Origin: Ectobius pallidus
Lineage: Eukaryota; Arthropoda; Insecta; Blattodea; Ectobiidae
Reading direction: 5' to 3'
Length of the DNA: 64,000 bases
Assembly: GCA_964059195.1 (NCBI GenBank)
Contig: CAXKWD010000001.1
Span: 120,089,751-120,153,750 of the forward strand
In this document: in pieces, positions 1 to 13,552 of the stretch
How positions within the stretch are numbered: position 1 is the stretch's first letter
Layout: each line of letters starts with the position of its first letter
Made by a program: the position numbers and the translations under genes
The notes under the pieces: model-generated
The model's input: only the letters and a program-made list of their open reading frames with translations
Databases searched by the model: none
What the model was told of the DNA's origin: nothing

Positions 1-629
1 TTAAATAAAATCAGGTAAACCGATATAACAAAGTGCCGGAATGCTTTTATTTAATCAGTGATAATTACAGTTATGATATCCAGAAAATAACTTATTTTTG
101 TAATCAAAATCCGAGTTAAGCTGTAGATCGATTCATTAAGCAGGGCTTACAAAAGAACAAAGGTGTAAAGATTTATAAGCATGTGTGAAGGAATATGTGG
201 GTAATGTTATTTGTCAAAGCTAACTGTAGTGCAACTTCCAAAGTCATACAAAACAAAACAATATGTTGTCATGAGAACTGATTTGCATTTGATAAATTCT
301 GTGTAATATACGAGTATTACCACAAAATAGGCAATAAATTGGGCATTACTCTGGTACCAGTCAACCGGTTTGGTCCCATGGCTTTGTCCCATGGAGGTTA
401 TAAGTGCGTATAGGCCTACCAAGTTACATGAAAATCCGATAAAGCGTATTTGAGTTGTCGCACAGACACACAGACAGTCAGACAGACAGAAAGGTAGACT
501 TTTTTCTGTCCACCACACAATCTTAGAAAATACCACTATGGCACTTAATAATCATAGGAAAGGATTTTTGCCAATATCTTTAAATTATTTCATGTTTTTT
601 GGGGATAAAGACTTCTTTCTTTATTTCTA

Positions 630-1036
<407 letters not shown>

Positions 1037-1278
1037 TTATTTGATATATTGGAATAAAAAGTTAATATTCTCCATGTGATGTAGTACAATTATATAGATT
1101 AGCTTTAATGTTAAGAGTTCATAACACAAAATGAGGTACCGGTAGCCTATTCTTTGTAATGAAGTTGAAGTTGTTCAATAGTGTGATTGCATATTACAAA
1201 ATATTTGCACCGTTCATCCCTTTAAAGTTGTAGGCTAATGTTATGTAATACAATTTACTGGTTAATGTGCCATAAAAA

Positions 1279-1299
1279 ATATATATATATATATATATT
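1279..1299. repeat. (AT)n microsatellite
   Basis: About ten AT units followed by a T run, inside carboxylesterase intron 3. Confidence 0.85.
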
Positions 1300-1793
1300 T
1301 TTTTTTAATTCAGTAGTTGATAAATTTGTAACAAATGCTACAATAAGTAGCACAATGCTACAATAAGATTAATCAAATTTTACCATTTCATACTAATCAA
1401 CTTTTACCATTTCAATCTTGCCTCCCTTTACTTCCTTAATAGATTGAGTTAGATTTAATTATCCAGCAGGCTGAATAAGCAAACTAAGGAACAGATAGTC
1501 ATTGCCAGGGCTTGGAAGTTGACGAAATGTCATTATTTTTTCTGAGACATCACAGACAATGCAGGATGTAGAATAAATTTGTCTCTCATCAAAACAAACA
1601 AAAATAGCCTATTTTTATTTTTGGCATTTTATTCTCTACTGGTAATTTCTTAGGAAATTTTCATTCTTTCATTGCATTTTTCCCTATTGTGTCTTCAGAA
1701 TGAACTTCTCCATCATTACAGACAAAGCGATCTCATAATTCCTAGTTATGAGGCTATGAGCCATTCATTAATAAAAGTAGTAAATCAAATAGA

Positions 1794-2095
1794 AGTAAAG
1801 TGTTTCCTATTACAGGCCATGGAAGCCCAGAGGGTTCCAGGAGGTTGAGGCTCTCAGATTTTTTTTAGACAATTGGTACATGAAGGTGGTAAAGTTGTCA
1901 GCCTTATGCACCGGCCATCTTTACCCCCAGGATTGCTCCTGGTACTCATTTCTGTTAGAGGCTGAGTCGACCCTAGGGTCATAAGGCCACCAGAAGGATT
2001 AGGCCAATTGAAATCTCCAACCTCATCGGGGATCGAACCCGTAACCTTCCAGTTTGTAGGACAGCACCTCAACCACTAAGCTACAGCGTACCCCC
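1794..2095 (-). mobile_element. tRNA-derived SINE, family 1 (copy in duplication unit 1)
   Basis: Read on the minus strand it begins GGGGGTACGCTGTAGCTTAG, has an RNA polymerase III A-box-like TAGCTTAGTGGTTGAGG and a B-box-like GGGTTCGATCC, continues with the family body and ends at CCATGGCCTGTAATAGG. The open reading frame inside it is not a gene. The same family occurs at 2468, 7869, 19850 and 49240. Confidence 0.9.
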
Positions 2096-2207
2096 AATAA
2101 ATATAGTAAACATAATAATAACAAAACATAATAGTCTAATAAAAGTAGTTGGCCTAATGTAAAATAGCTTACTTAAGATCTTGTCCTTGATTTATTATTA
2201 TCTATTA

Positions 2208-2348
2208 GGCAGGGTTCACACTCAGGCGATAAGCGATAAGCGATATATCGTGAGCGATATACGATACGCGACACGCACGGACAGATACTTGAAATCTAAA
2301 GGGAGGCGATAAAAAAGGTTCACAGTCGCGCGATAGCGCAACATATCG
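2208..2348. mobile_element. Left end of Harbinger-like element, truncated by the tandem duplication
   Basis: Identical to the first 141 bp of the full element at 2882-3614, starting GGCAGGGTTCACACTCAGG after TTA. It is cut where the second duplication unit begins. Confidence 0.8.
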
Positions 2349-2467
2349 CATTTTTCCCTATTGTGTCTTCAGAATGAACTTCTCCATCATTACAGACAAA
2401 GCGATCTCATAATTCCTAGTTATGAGGCTATGAGCCATTCATTAATAAAAGTAGTAAATCAAATAGA

Positions 2468-2769
2468 AGTAAAGTGTTTCCTATTACAGGCCATGGAAGC
2501 CCAGAGGGTTCCAGGAGGTTGAGGCTCTCAGATTTTTTTTAGACAATTGGTACATGAAGGTGGTAAAGTTGTCAGCCTTATGCACCGGCCATCTTTACCC
2601 CCAGGATTGCTCCTGGTACTCATTTCTGTTAGAGGCTGAGTCGACCCTAGGGTCATAAGGCCACCAGAAGGATTAGGCCAATTGAAATCTCCAACCTCAT
2701 CGGGGATCGAACCCGTAACCTTCCAGTTTGTAGGACAGCACCTCAACCACTAAGCTACAGCGTACCCCC
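2468..2769 (-). mobile_element. tRNA-derived SINE, family 1 (copy in duplication unit 2)
   Basis: Exact second copy of the SINE at 1794-2095, displaced by 674 bp. It was copied by the tandem duplication rather than inserted independently. Confidence 0.9.
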
Positions 2770-2881
2770 AATAAATATAGTAAACATAATAATAACAAAA
2801 CATAATAGTCTAATAAAAGTAGTTGGCCTAATGTAAAATAGCTTACTTAAGATCTTGTCCTTGATTTATTATTATCTATTA

Positions 2882-3614
2882 GGCAGGGTTCACACTCAGG
2901 CGATAAGCGATAAGCGATATATCGTGAGCGATATACGATACGCGACACGCACGGACAGATACTTGAAATCTAAAGGGAGGCGATAAAAAAGGTTCACAGT
3001 CGCGCGATAGCGCAACATATCGCAAGAGATATATCTCTCGAAGTGCAACATGCCGGTCGCCTGAGCGATTTGTTGCTTACGATATTGTAACTTTTGTAGT
3101 GAAGATTGTGTTCCCACCACATTTTAGGTAGATTTCGAAGAAAAATTACCTATTGCAATCGATACCATGTCATGACTTTCGAAAAATTCTTTCATATCTT
3201 TACGTTTCAAGGGGAGGATCGAGGAGGGGTAGAAATCTTGAAAAATGTATATCTCGGCCCCTATGAAGTTCACAGTGACACCAACGATTCGGGGGTTTTT
3301 GTGGGTACGAGTGGGGGTGGTTGGTTGGGGATGGAAATTCGAAATTTTTGAAACCACGTCTTATGGAGTATCGTTGAAAAGCGCTTGATGAGTACTCTAC
3401 AGATCAATAACTGGTTTCTCGATAGCTCTCATATAAGGCGAGATTTAGCACATCGAAATCTTCCTCAGCCTGTAGGCCTGCCTAAAGGGAATTTTTATCG
3501 CCCAGGTCGCGCCGATTTATCGCTCGCTGTCTGAACCTTCCTAGAAATATATCGCCGCAACAAATCCCTTCCGATAAATCGTTTATCGTATATCGCCTCA
3601 GTATGAACGGCGCC
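2882..3614. mobile_element. PIF/Harbinger-like non-autonomous element (733 bp)
   Basis: The left end GGCAGGGTTCACACTCAGG pairs with the right end, whose reverse complement is GGCGCCGTTCATACTGAGG, and both continue into GCGATA-rich arms. The element is flanked by TTA on both sides (2879-2881 and 3615-3617), the 3-bp target preference of PIF/Harbinger transposons. The arms are dense in ATATCG/CGATA motifs. No transposase reading frame is visible, so it is probably a MITE. Confidence 0.75.
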
Positions 3615-5526
<1,912 letters not shown>

Positions 5527-5665
5527 TCAATGCATTCAAATGTAACTCAAGAAGAAAAAACTATTGTTACCATACTACGTAAACAAGTAATTAAAATATA
5601 TTTGTAACAACTTATTTAATATTTAATTAAAACTACATTAATTAGCTTTACTAAATTTATCTTAC

Positions 5666-5806
5666 CCTTGGTGTGTAAATGTTGAGATATAAACAGTCTT
5701 CATCTCCTTTATAACCTTCGTCCACTAAACTCTGTATGTGAGGGCTTGGTGTACCCTCTACTAGGGCATCTCTTACTCCTTCCCATGGTTCAGAAGGCTG
5801 AGGAGC
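5666..5806 (-). CDS. Carboxylesterase, coding exon 2
   Basis: Encodes APQPSEPWEGVRDALVEG through GDEDCLYLNIYTPR, 47 codons, phase 0 at both ends. The EDCLYLNIY signature 2 of type-B carboxylesterases is intact and supplies a Cys typically disulphide-bonded in this family. Minus-strand acceptor ATTACAG|GCTCCT and donor CCAAGG|GTAAGA. It splices onto the exon at 22780-22914, which ends LRFK, giving the typical LRFKAPQP junction. The first intron is therefore about 17 kb. Confidence 0.96.
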
Positions 5807-5874
5807 CTGTAATATATACCGAAAACATAATAATAATAATAATAATAATTGTTTTTATGCAATTCAGATACTCT

Positions 5875-6415
5875 TATCGTCTCGTCTTTTGACCAGAAAC
5901 CTAAAAATTAAGATTTATAAGACTATTATCCTGCCTGTTGTATTATATGGATGTGAGACATGGCCGCTAACTAATCAGGAAGAACGTAGTCTGAGAGTGT
6001 TTGAAAATAGGGTGCTTCGAAAAATATTTGGGCCCAAGAGGGATGACAATGGGGACTGGAGAAAATTGCATAACGATGAGCTTCAGGACCTGTACGCTTC
6101 ACCAGATATAGTAAGGGTAATTAAATCGCGAAGGATGAAATGGGCTGGACATGCTGCACGCATGGGAGAGGAAAGACATATCTCAAAAGTATTGACTGGG
6201 AGACCCTAAGGGAAGACCTAGACGTAGGTGGGAGGACAATCTTAGAACGGATTTATAGGAAGTAGGATTTGTGGGGGATGATTGAATGGAGTTAGCATAG
6301 AATAGGGTTGAATGGCGGACTCAGGTAAGCGTGGCAATGAACCTTCGGGTTCCATAAAATAGATAATATTCCTTTAAGATAGCTTGCTTAGGAATTGTCT
6401 ATTGCCATTGAGTAA
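5875..6415 (+). mobile_element. 5'-truncated LINE, 3' end of reverse-transcriptase ORF
   Basis: The frame at 5889-6209 (partly stop-free) encodes TRNLKIKIYKTIILPVVLYG, CETW, and ENRVLRKIFGPKRDDNGDW, then IKSRRMKWAGHAARMGEE. This is the C-terminal region of a non-LTR retrotransposon polymerase common in insects. After the coding end it has a 3' tail ending ATTGAGTAAG and runs into a TAA/TAATGA microsatellite. Only the last roughly 0.5 kb is present. It lies about 70 bp upstream of carboxylesterase exon 2, antisense to the gene. The same family occurs at 59579-60044. I cannot assign the clade with confidence. Confidence 0.88.
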
Positions 6416-6428
6416 GTAATAATAATGG

Positions 6429-6476
<48 letters not shown>

Positions 6477-6582
6477 TAATAACAATAAAATAATAACTTA
6501 ATAATGATAATGATGATGATAATAATGATATTGATGATGATAATAATGATAATAAAATAATAATAATAATAATAATAGTGTT
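6416..6582 (+). repeat. (TAA)n/(TGATAA)n microsatellite at LINE 3' end
   Basis: An imperfect run of TAA, TAATGA and TGATGA units directly follows the LINE tail. It produces spurious low-complexity frames (Tyr-rich, Ile-rich) that are not genes. Confidence 0.9.
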
Positions 6583-7868
6583 GGGATCCAATATACATAG
6601 CTTCGTCATCATGCATTTTTTGGAATATAGTCATATAAACCATATTAACATACAGGGTGCCATCAAGAAGTCGCTACACAGCACTTGTGCAGGCGAGAAT
6701 CCGCTAAGAAATGGAATTCAGTTGTCAGCACTCGCATAATTATGGTTATAATGTTCCGCTACAATCATTTGTGAAGTAAGAAATAAAAGTTTACAGAAGA
6801 TTTGAAAATGTTTACCATTTTCTTTCTCTACTCTCACTTTAATTTATTTTCAGAAACTTTAATGAAAGATGTAATGCAATTACTTATTCCAGTGTTCAAC
6901 TCATCAACAATAGCAAACAGATCCACGTCAATAGTTAACATGGCCTACTCTGCTATGAGTCTGAAAGAAAGTTAGGGAGAACTACCAACCTTCACCTGGT
7001 GGCGAACATAACCAGAGCTGCGAAGAGACTTTTTGATGGCTCTGTACATATACCCACACAAACAAACGCAAAATAGCAAAACTGGTGAAACGTTAGAGCT
7101 AGACTTAAAAACCAAGAGTAATAAATGGCGAGGAAAATACAGTACAACTTTAAGAATAAAAATAAAGCACATAGGAAGACCTAAAAATGTTTGATGTTTT
7201 ACGCTAGTTTTAAAGACTAATTATTCATTCTTTACACAGTGAAACATTCAACATAATAAATCTTCAGTAAAATATAATAAATGTTAGAGTACGTTCTAAC
7301 ACTATGTGCATTTAAGATATTTCTATGAAGAGAGGGAAGAGGAAAGAAAGTTATTTATATCACAGAACTTGTGTTTTAAAACCAATATTATTAATTGTTT
7401 CTTAAAGTTGCTGGTGTTTGAATTTAGTAGTGACAGTGATAGCTTATTTTACATATGAGTGCCAATGTGAGAGATGCTGAGTAAGTTTTTGGTGAGTCTA
7501 TGAGTATTTGTACACAAATTATTGGATGTCCTAGTTTGATAACTTAGAATCAAATAGGCCAGGGAACAATTAATCAATATGAGAAAATGTTGTCATTAGG
7601 TCAGACCTCAGCTTACAAACGGAGAATCAGAGGTAGGAAGGTCTGGAACGGAGTGAACTCACCCTCGTGACTAAATCTAAGAAGCTCCTTCATTAAAATG
7701 TAGCGGCTCCAGTCTTGGAAACCATCATTATTGGTCATGGGTGTCGGCATACTGACCACATGTCATCCAATCCTGCCATCTGCCTATGTCAGATGATGTA
7801 GTCTCATCAGGGATGCAAAAACACTGACTTTAGTTTAACATCATTTAAAATTTTATGTAGCTATAATC
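6583..7868. other. Carboxylesterase intron 1, no gene seen
   Basis: No coding similarity noticed. A 'GACCTCAGCTTACAAACGGAG ... GGTCTGGAACGGAGTG' patch near 7600-7660 resembles the stretch near 55680-55735 and is probably an old repeat. Confidence 0.5.
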
Positions 7869-8168
7869 GGGGTACGCCGTAGCGTAGTGGTTGAGGCGCT
7901 GCACTACAAACCGGAAGATCGTGGGTTCGATTCCCGATGAGGTCGCTGGAGTTTTTCAATTGGCCAAATCCATCTGGTGGCACTATGGCCCTGGGGTCGA
8001 CTCAGCCTCTAACAGAAATGAGTAGCCGGATCAATCCTGGGGGTGAAGGCGGTCGGTGCGTAAGGCTGACAACCTTACCACCTTCACGTGCCGAATGTCC
8101 AAAATCTGGGAGCCTCGACTTCCTGGAACCCTCTGGGTCTCCATGGCCTGTATAGGGATAACTTTACT
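7869..8168 (+). mobile_element. tRNA-derived SINE, family 1
   Basis: Starts GGGGTACGCCGTAGCGTAG. It has A-box-like TAGCGTAGTGGTTGAGG and B-box-like GGGTTCGATTCC, then the family body, and ends CCATGGCCTGTATAGGG followed by an ACTTTACT tail. TATAATC flanks both sides as a probable short TSD. Confidence 0.92.
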
Positions 8169-8570
8169 AAGTGGTTATAATCACACAAGTTTCACTGTAT
8201 TATCTTCTTCCTTTTATAGGTCAAAGACTAATGTGGCAGACTATGAGTCATTTCCCTAATGATTGTGGGAGTGGTTGCTAGCCGGACACCTAGAGGATAG
8301 AGAAGATTCCACTACTGTGGGCTGACGTCTACTAAAGGTGTTATTGCAGTAGATAGGTAGGCCTGTTCTGTTTTGTTTCCCTGTGCATGCAATAGACTAT
8401 TTTCAGCTTTTACATTCTTTGAGGGATGGAATAACCCAGGAGAGATAAAATAATTGAAGAATGTTATTATCGAAGGTTGTTTAAATGTCGGTAGACTATT
8501 CGTTTACGAAAAAGAATATTACAGGTTTATAATCTGCAACTATTATTAAACATATTATTTCGTCTACAGT

Positions 8571-8840
8571 AGCGTTTCTCAACCTTTTTGAAACCGAGGA
8601 CCTCTAAAATGTCTAAAAAAATTTACGGACCTCTAATTTGACATCCCATTTTTAAAAGAAGGCCTATATTCTTAAAATTTGGGGTATTAATTATAGGTTA
8701 TTATAACGAAATATGTGAAAAAAGTTTACTTCTTTACTTTCCACTTTGCTTTATGATATTTTTAAATTATGGCTGCGGACCATCTGCACCATCTTCGCGG
8801 ACCACCAGTGGTCCGCGGACCATAGGTTGAGAAACTCTTG
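8571..8840 (-). mobile_element. Short hAT-type element, internally deleted
   Basis: The ends AGCGTTTCTCAACCT and AGGTTGAGAAACTCTTG are inverted repeats, and GTCTACAGTA flanks both sides (8562-8571 and 8840-8849). Reverse-complemented, its left and right portions match the two ends of the longer hAT element at 51807-52543, including the TATCATAAAGCAAGTGGGAA-like and CTAAAATGTCTA blocks. It is therefore a deletion derivative of that family in opposite orientation. Confidence 0.8.
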
Positions 8841-9649
8841 TCTACAGTAATAGTGCATTTTAAAAGAGTAAAGAAAAGGCAACAGTATTAAAATATATCA
8901 GCAGAAGAATTCCTCAATACTCGCTTTTTCTTTGTAAGGTATTAATAAATTCACGGAAGAAATCTTCTAATTAATCTCTTTTTCTTTATTCGGTAATGCA
9001 ATGTGTACGGTAGACAGGATATGAGTTCCTTCCATTCCTCGAAAGCTGTCACAATATTGTCAGTTTACTGCAGAACAATAGGCCTGATCTCTTCTGTTCA
9101 ATAAACTTTTATCACTGTGAGTGAGATGCCATGGACAGGAATCTGCCAGTACTTATTGGTTTTTACTTAATGCGCCTGACCAAGCGGATATTCATATCCC
9201 ATCAATACTGAACACTGAATAACTTCTGCAGATGGGGGGAGAGACAAAATTTTAGATATCAGTAGTTTGTACCTAACCGAAAAAATTAAACTGAATATTT
9301 TCAAACTAACCTAAGTTAGAAGTTCTGAAAGAGGATTGATAATGTATATTGCCTCACTAGATGTTAGTATCTGACAGATTGGTTTTAAAATAATATAAAC
9401 ATTTCACATGCAACTTAATGGATCTAATTTATAAAAAAATTGATTGTGATCATATAAATTGATTGATGATATTCTTCTTATACGAAGAAAAGCAGATAAA
9501 GACTGACCTGTTCTCCTAGGACCCTCACCAGTCTTTTTTAATCCAATATTTTCATTGTAATTGTTATTAAATTACTTCATATTTTTTTGCATACGTTCCA
9601 CTATTACATCTATAGCATTACCTTTAATATCAATTACTACATTGCCGCC

Positions 9650-9971
9650 CGGGCCTCACAGGACCACGACCTGTCGGAGGAGGAATTATCCTGTGGATCA
9701 CATACAGACTCTTCGATCAAAGAAGGACATGGAGCGCCTCCCCGGATGAGTGTTAAACCCAATGCCGGGGCCACCTCCGCGACAACGCGAACACAAAGGA
9801 CGAGACACACGGTCGCACATATTCATTCCGAATAAGGCGCGGATGGGATAAAAGAAGATGATATCCGGGGACCATTTCAGAAAGTTTCCCGACACCCCTC
9901 ACTCTGGGGTAATCGAACCTGGACCCGCTGCTTGAGGAAAGCGAGCTCATCCCCTACGCCACGGCGGTGGA
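9650..9971 (-). mobile_element. tRNA-derived SINE, family 3
   Basis: Read on the minus strand it begins CCACCGCCGTGGCGTAGGGG with a B-box-like GGTTCGATTACC. It contains GGTCCCCGGATATCATCTTC, the CATCCGGGGAGGCGCTCC block and a GACAGGTCGTGGTCCTG block near the end. The same order of blocks is found in plus orientation at 18121-18515. The open frames in it are SINE-derived, not genes. Confidence 0.82.
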
Positions 9972-10306
9972 CGCGATTCAGTCAAAAGCAGGGGAATGAA
10001 AAGGCAATATTTAAGTTCGTTCCGTGATTTACTTTTGTACACGTTTGGTTAGTAGGAAGTAACAACGGTATTGGTAATTAACAATAAGCCCTTATGCAGG
10101 CCTATGTTAAAGAATAAATCAGGAATGAGTTACAGTTGCAGAGATGTAAGCTATTTACTTGAATTACCCAGGACAAGGACTCGCGGACTCTCTCTGCATG
10201 TTTCCCCTTCTCCATCTTTTTTAAAAAGACAAATTTAAATCGTTACTTTGTCACCATATCATACCAGTCATTATTTAGTCAGACACTTCTTTGGTTGGGT
10301 ATAGGC

Positions 10307-10973
10307 CAGTGGTTCCCAAACTTTTCAGTCGGCGGACCCCTTGAAAAAAATTAAAATTTCGCGGACCCCCTCTGGGTTTTGAAAAAAAAAAACTAAATAA
10401 ATACTTTGATTCAAATGTATTAAATTCAATAGACAAAATAACAATACCAATGGCTGCTCAGCGCCGTTATTAATATCTCACAATGAAAAAATACCCTTGC
10501 ACCAAACATATTTTACAATTATAAAAAACGCTGTATATAAGCCAACAGAACATTTGACAATTACAAAAAACCAAATAAATATTTCATAATAAAAAAGACC
10601 CTTGCACCATAGGCCTACATAATATTTCGCAATTATAAAAAACGCCGTATTATAACTTAAAACATGACTTAATTGATGCAGGAAAATTCCCTTGCACCAA
10701 CACTGTTCTTTTCATAACTAACAAAATATCTCAAAATCATAAAAACCGATTCTTGCGTTCACCCAAAACCCCTACTTTCCAGGCTGGTTGGAGTGGGGTA
10801 CTCGTGCGCGGCCTGTTCTACCGTTTTCCCAACAGAGTTTACTCCTTAACGTGAACAGTGAAGCTGCTTTCGAAGATATGTAATTTGAGAAAATTACGAG
10901 ATATCCTATTTCTTCTTGAACCGCCTGCGGACCCCCTGAAACACCATCGCGGACCCCACTTTGGGAATCACTG
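10307..10973. mobile_element. hAT-type MITE (667 bp) with 8-bp TSD
   Basis: Begins CAGTGGTTCCCAAACTT and ends AAGTGGGG-like inverted sequence TTTGGGAATCACTG. The exact 8-bp duplication GTATAGGC flanks it (10299-10306 and 10974-10981). The arms contain repeated GCGGACCCC words. The interior has no convincing transposase. Confidence 0.9.
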
Positions 10974-10981
10974 GTATAGGC

Positions 10982-12248
10982 TAATGGTGTATATGTGAAT
11001 CTAGTAACCACTGCCTTTGTCGTTTTACTCCACACTGAATAAGATTTTCAAATTTGTTTGCCCAGTTACAGAAAATCCCGCTGTATCCGGGTTTGCCTTT
11101 AGTTCAACCTGCAACTCTAATTGGTTGATGTTACATTTGATTGTGTTAGGCCTATATGTTAACATTTCAATAGTAAATAGTGTTGGCTGCACTGAACTAG
11201 AAGAAAGCGAGCAGAGAAAGAGAGCACCGTGAGAGCAGAGAGGCACAGACACAGTACGTCGTAGTGATCACCAGATAATGGCTGCTCGTTAGTTCAAAAC
11301 AGAAATTTCGTGTTTAATATCACCTAATTTCCTGAAAATTACATCACAAAACAATCAAATAGCAGTCTGAAATTAAAGAAATCGTAGTTAGAAATTCAGG
11401 CAAGTACGGCAATGATAGCAATAAGGTGTTTTCTGTTGCACAAGTTTAGGGAGTGATACAGTTGACCACGGTGCCTAGTGCCTACTTTAACAAGGTGCAT
11501 TTGCTGGCTAGCTTGCAATTCTGAAAGCTTGTTACAGTTTATTCTAAATATGTGTTTAAAGACATGAACATAATCACAATATTAACATTGTCTTTGTGAT
11601 CCGATGTGTTCGAAAACGTGCTTTGTGGAATAAGTGTGTGAACGGAAGGGCCCAAGCTTTCGTCGTCTGTGACCTGCATTCTGAAGAAATGGTTTATATC
11701 AGTGCATTATCAAATGGTAGTAGAAGGTAGGTGAAAAAAATTAAATTGTATGTTCATAAGATTATGTCGCATATGACTACTGATTATAACAAATGGTCTG
11801 TTTGAGCTCCATGTCGCCCACTCCGTTTAATCTGCTGCTCTATTTTTTTAAAAGGCTACTGTGACGGAGTTAACTGTCCTTTCTAATAGTTGATCGCGAC
11901 TTGTCTTCTAGACTGCTGTACTCACAATCAGAATAATAGCCGGGGATCGTTTGTTTGTTTTCACTCGGTTCTGGACTTTGTCACTTTGTCGAGCGAAGAT
12001 AGATTCCGTTCCAAGTGAATTCCGCAGTTGTCCTACCAACCTTTTAAAAATATTTTTTACGAGTAGTAGACCTAACCCATTGTGAGCGGATAAAATTCAT
12101 TAAAATGAAACCATGAACAGTTTTTTGCTATATTGCATGACTTAATTATTAGCAAACAACAAATCTGATGTGAAACAGCTGAATCCAAGTGAAACGGAGG
12201 CGTCTGAGGCGACTTTGTAGTTGAAAGATCCATTCCTTATCCTACATC
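10982..12248. other. Carboxylesterase intron 1, no gene seen
   Basis: Short unrelated frames only; I recognise nothing here. Confidence 0.5.
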
Positions 12249-12378
12249 AGGCCTGTCGAGCAGTACTCCGAAGGTATGAAGTCATTCCCTACTTCTCCTT
12301 CCTTCGTGACCTCCAAAACGTAATGATGTTTCAGTTGCACACTGGCTTCACATCTTCGGAGTACTGCTCGACAGGCCT
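12249..12378. repeat. Perfect 25-nt inverted repeat (hairpin, 80-nt loop)
   Basis: The arm AGGCCTGTCGAGCAGTACTC CGAAG (12249-12273) is exactly complementary to 12354-12378. Pairing continues imperfectly inward (GTATGAAGTCA against GATGTGAAGCCA). It could be a small foldback MITE or a transcribed hairpin; nothing in the sequence decides. Confidence 0.85.
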
Positions 12379-13297
12379 AGCCTACAAGAAGGCTCAGGAA
12401 GTGGCTAAGTATGCGATCGTTTTAGGCTATAATCCGAACGATTTTTTAAAAACATTATATCAACCTTTAGTTTTTTTTTGTTCGCTTTAGATTATGTGTT
12501 CGTTAAGTTGCCATTAAGATTTTACCATGACTAAGTCTGTTGTATTTTTAGATTTAATTACGAATATGTTTCTTCTTCTCCTTCTTATTATAACATATTT
12601 ACTATTATTATTATTACTATTACATCTTGTTTCGTTAACCTTCGCATTACCTTTGGGGCCCATTTTGTACACCATCGTTATATTTTATGTAATTACTCGT
12701 ACTTCCACGTGTCTGGTTTATTTTTCCTGATGGTGCCAGTAGAGCTAGGTTTTCAGTTAGAGGTATTCTGCGAAATGACAGCTTGTGAAAAAGTTATGTC
12801 ATTACATCTCATGATAATATCTTATGTTTATTCAGTATGGTAAAGTGGGGTTTCATGAAGTTCATTGTCATGAACTACAGGGCATTTTGCCACTAGTATT
12901 TTATGGAATCAGGTAATAATATTTACTATATTGTAACTCGTCTAGGAGTAGGTAGATTGTCCTGCTGTATTGCAGTTAAAAACGTAAATTGGTGGTATGT
13001 AGGACATAACTCGTAAGTTGGCATTATTGTGCACTTTTTAATTAATGTAGTGTTTCACGCCATGTATTATCTGGTTGGAGACCTGCTGGCGTTTTGATAA
13101 CATCGGAGCTCATGAAGAGCTTGTTTTAAACCTCGGTTCCCTTTATAATTGGATTATGCAGTAATCCACTTAGTGAATATTGATTCACTCCGGTTTCATT
13201 ACAGTCCATGACAGTCTTTAAAAAAATTCAAACCTTACCTCACAGGCAAGCAAAAGAAATAATACATAGGCTTAATATGTCGGATTATCCGGAAGCC

Positions 13298-13552
13298 ATA
13301 TGGTCGGTACAACGCCAAAGTGAACTAAGCGCCAAACTCCATATTTTGAGAAAACTGAAGTTGAAGTTTGAGTGTTGTAAAAAAATCTTGATCAAAACGA
13401 AATTTCCTTTTTTCTCAACTGATTTTACTATCGTAGTATCGCTTAGTTCGTTATTGCAGACCGTAGGATATCAAAATCTGCACCATGGACTACCAATAGT
13501 CTATATTTTGACAATTGGCGCTTAGTTCACTTTGGCGTTGTACCGACCATAT
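13298..13552. mobile_element. 255-bp element with perfect 38-nt terminal inverted repeats
   Basis: 13298-13335 (starting ATATGGTCGGTACAACGCC) is the exact reverse complement of 13515-13552. The interior contains another CGCTTAGTTCG word resembling the arms. TA at the outer edge of each arm could be the TA target of a Tc1/mariner-type insertion, making this a MITE. No coding capacity. Confidence 0.85.

Larger units (their letters stand above)
1675..3022. repeat. Perfect 674-bp tandem duplication (2 copies)
   Basis: Bases 1675-2348 recur at 2349-3022 with a constant offset of 674 bp. I saw no difference between the copies while reading them, including the whole SINE in each unit. The unit starts at GCATTTTTCCC and ends inside the left arm of the Harbinger-like element; the full element continues only from the second copy. 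The junction shares 'GCA'. This fits a recent tandem duplication in carboxylesterase intron 3, or an assembly artefact. Confidence 0.9.

Noticed and set aside
6374..6643. Tyr-rich and Ile-rich open frames
   Set aside because: Low-complexity translation of the TAA/TGA microsatellite after the LINE.
7884..7942. tRNA-like A and B boxes in the SINE heads (also at 16064, 17443, 18121, 19865, 49255)
   Set aside because: They are followed by shared non-tRNA bodies, recur many times and lack a complete cloverleaf. They are SINEs, not tRNA genes.
12081..12097. ATTGTGAGCGGATAA, identical to the core of the bacterial lac operator
   Set aside because: There is no lac promoter, lacZ or vector sequence around it. 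The flanks are ordinary AT-rich insect DNA, so it is most likely coincidence rather than vector contamination.
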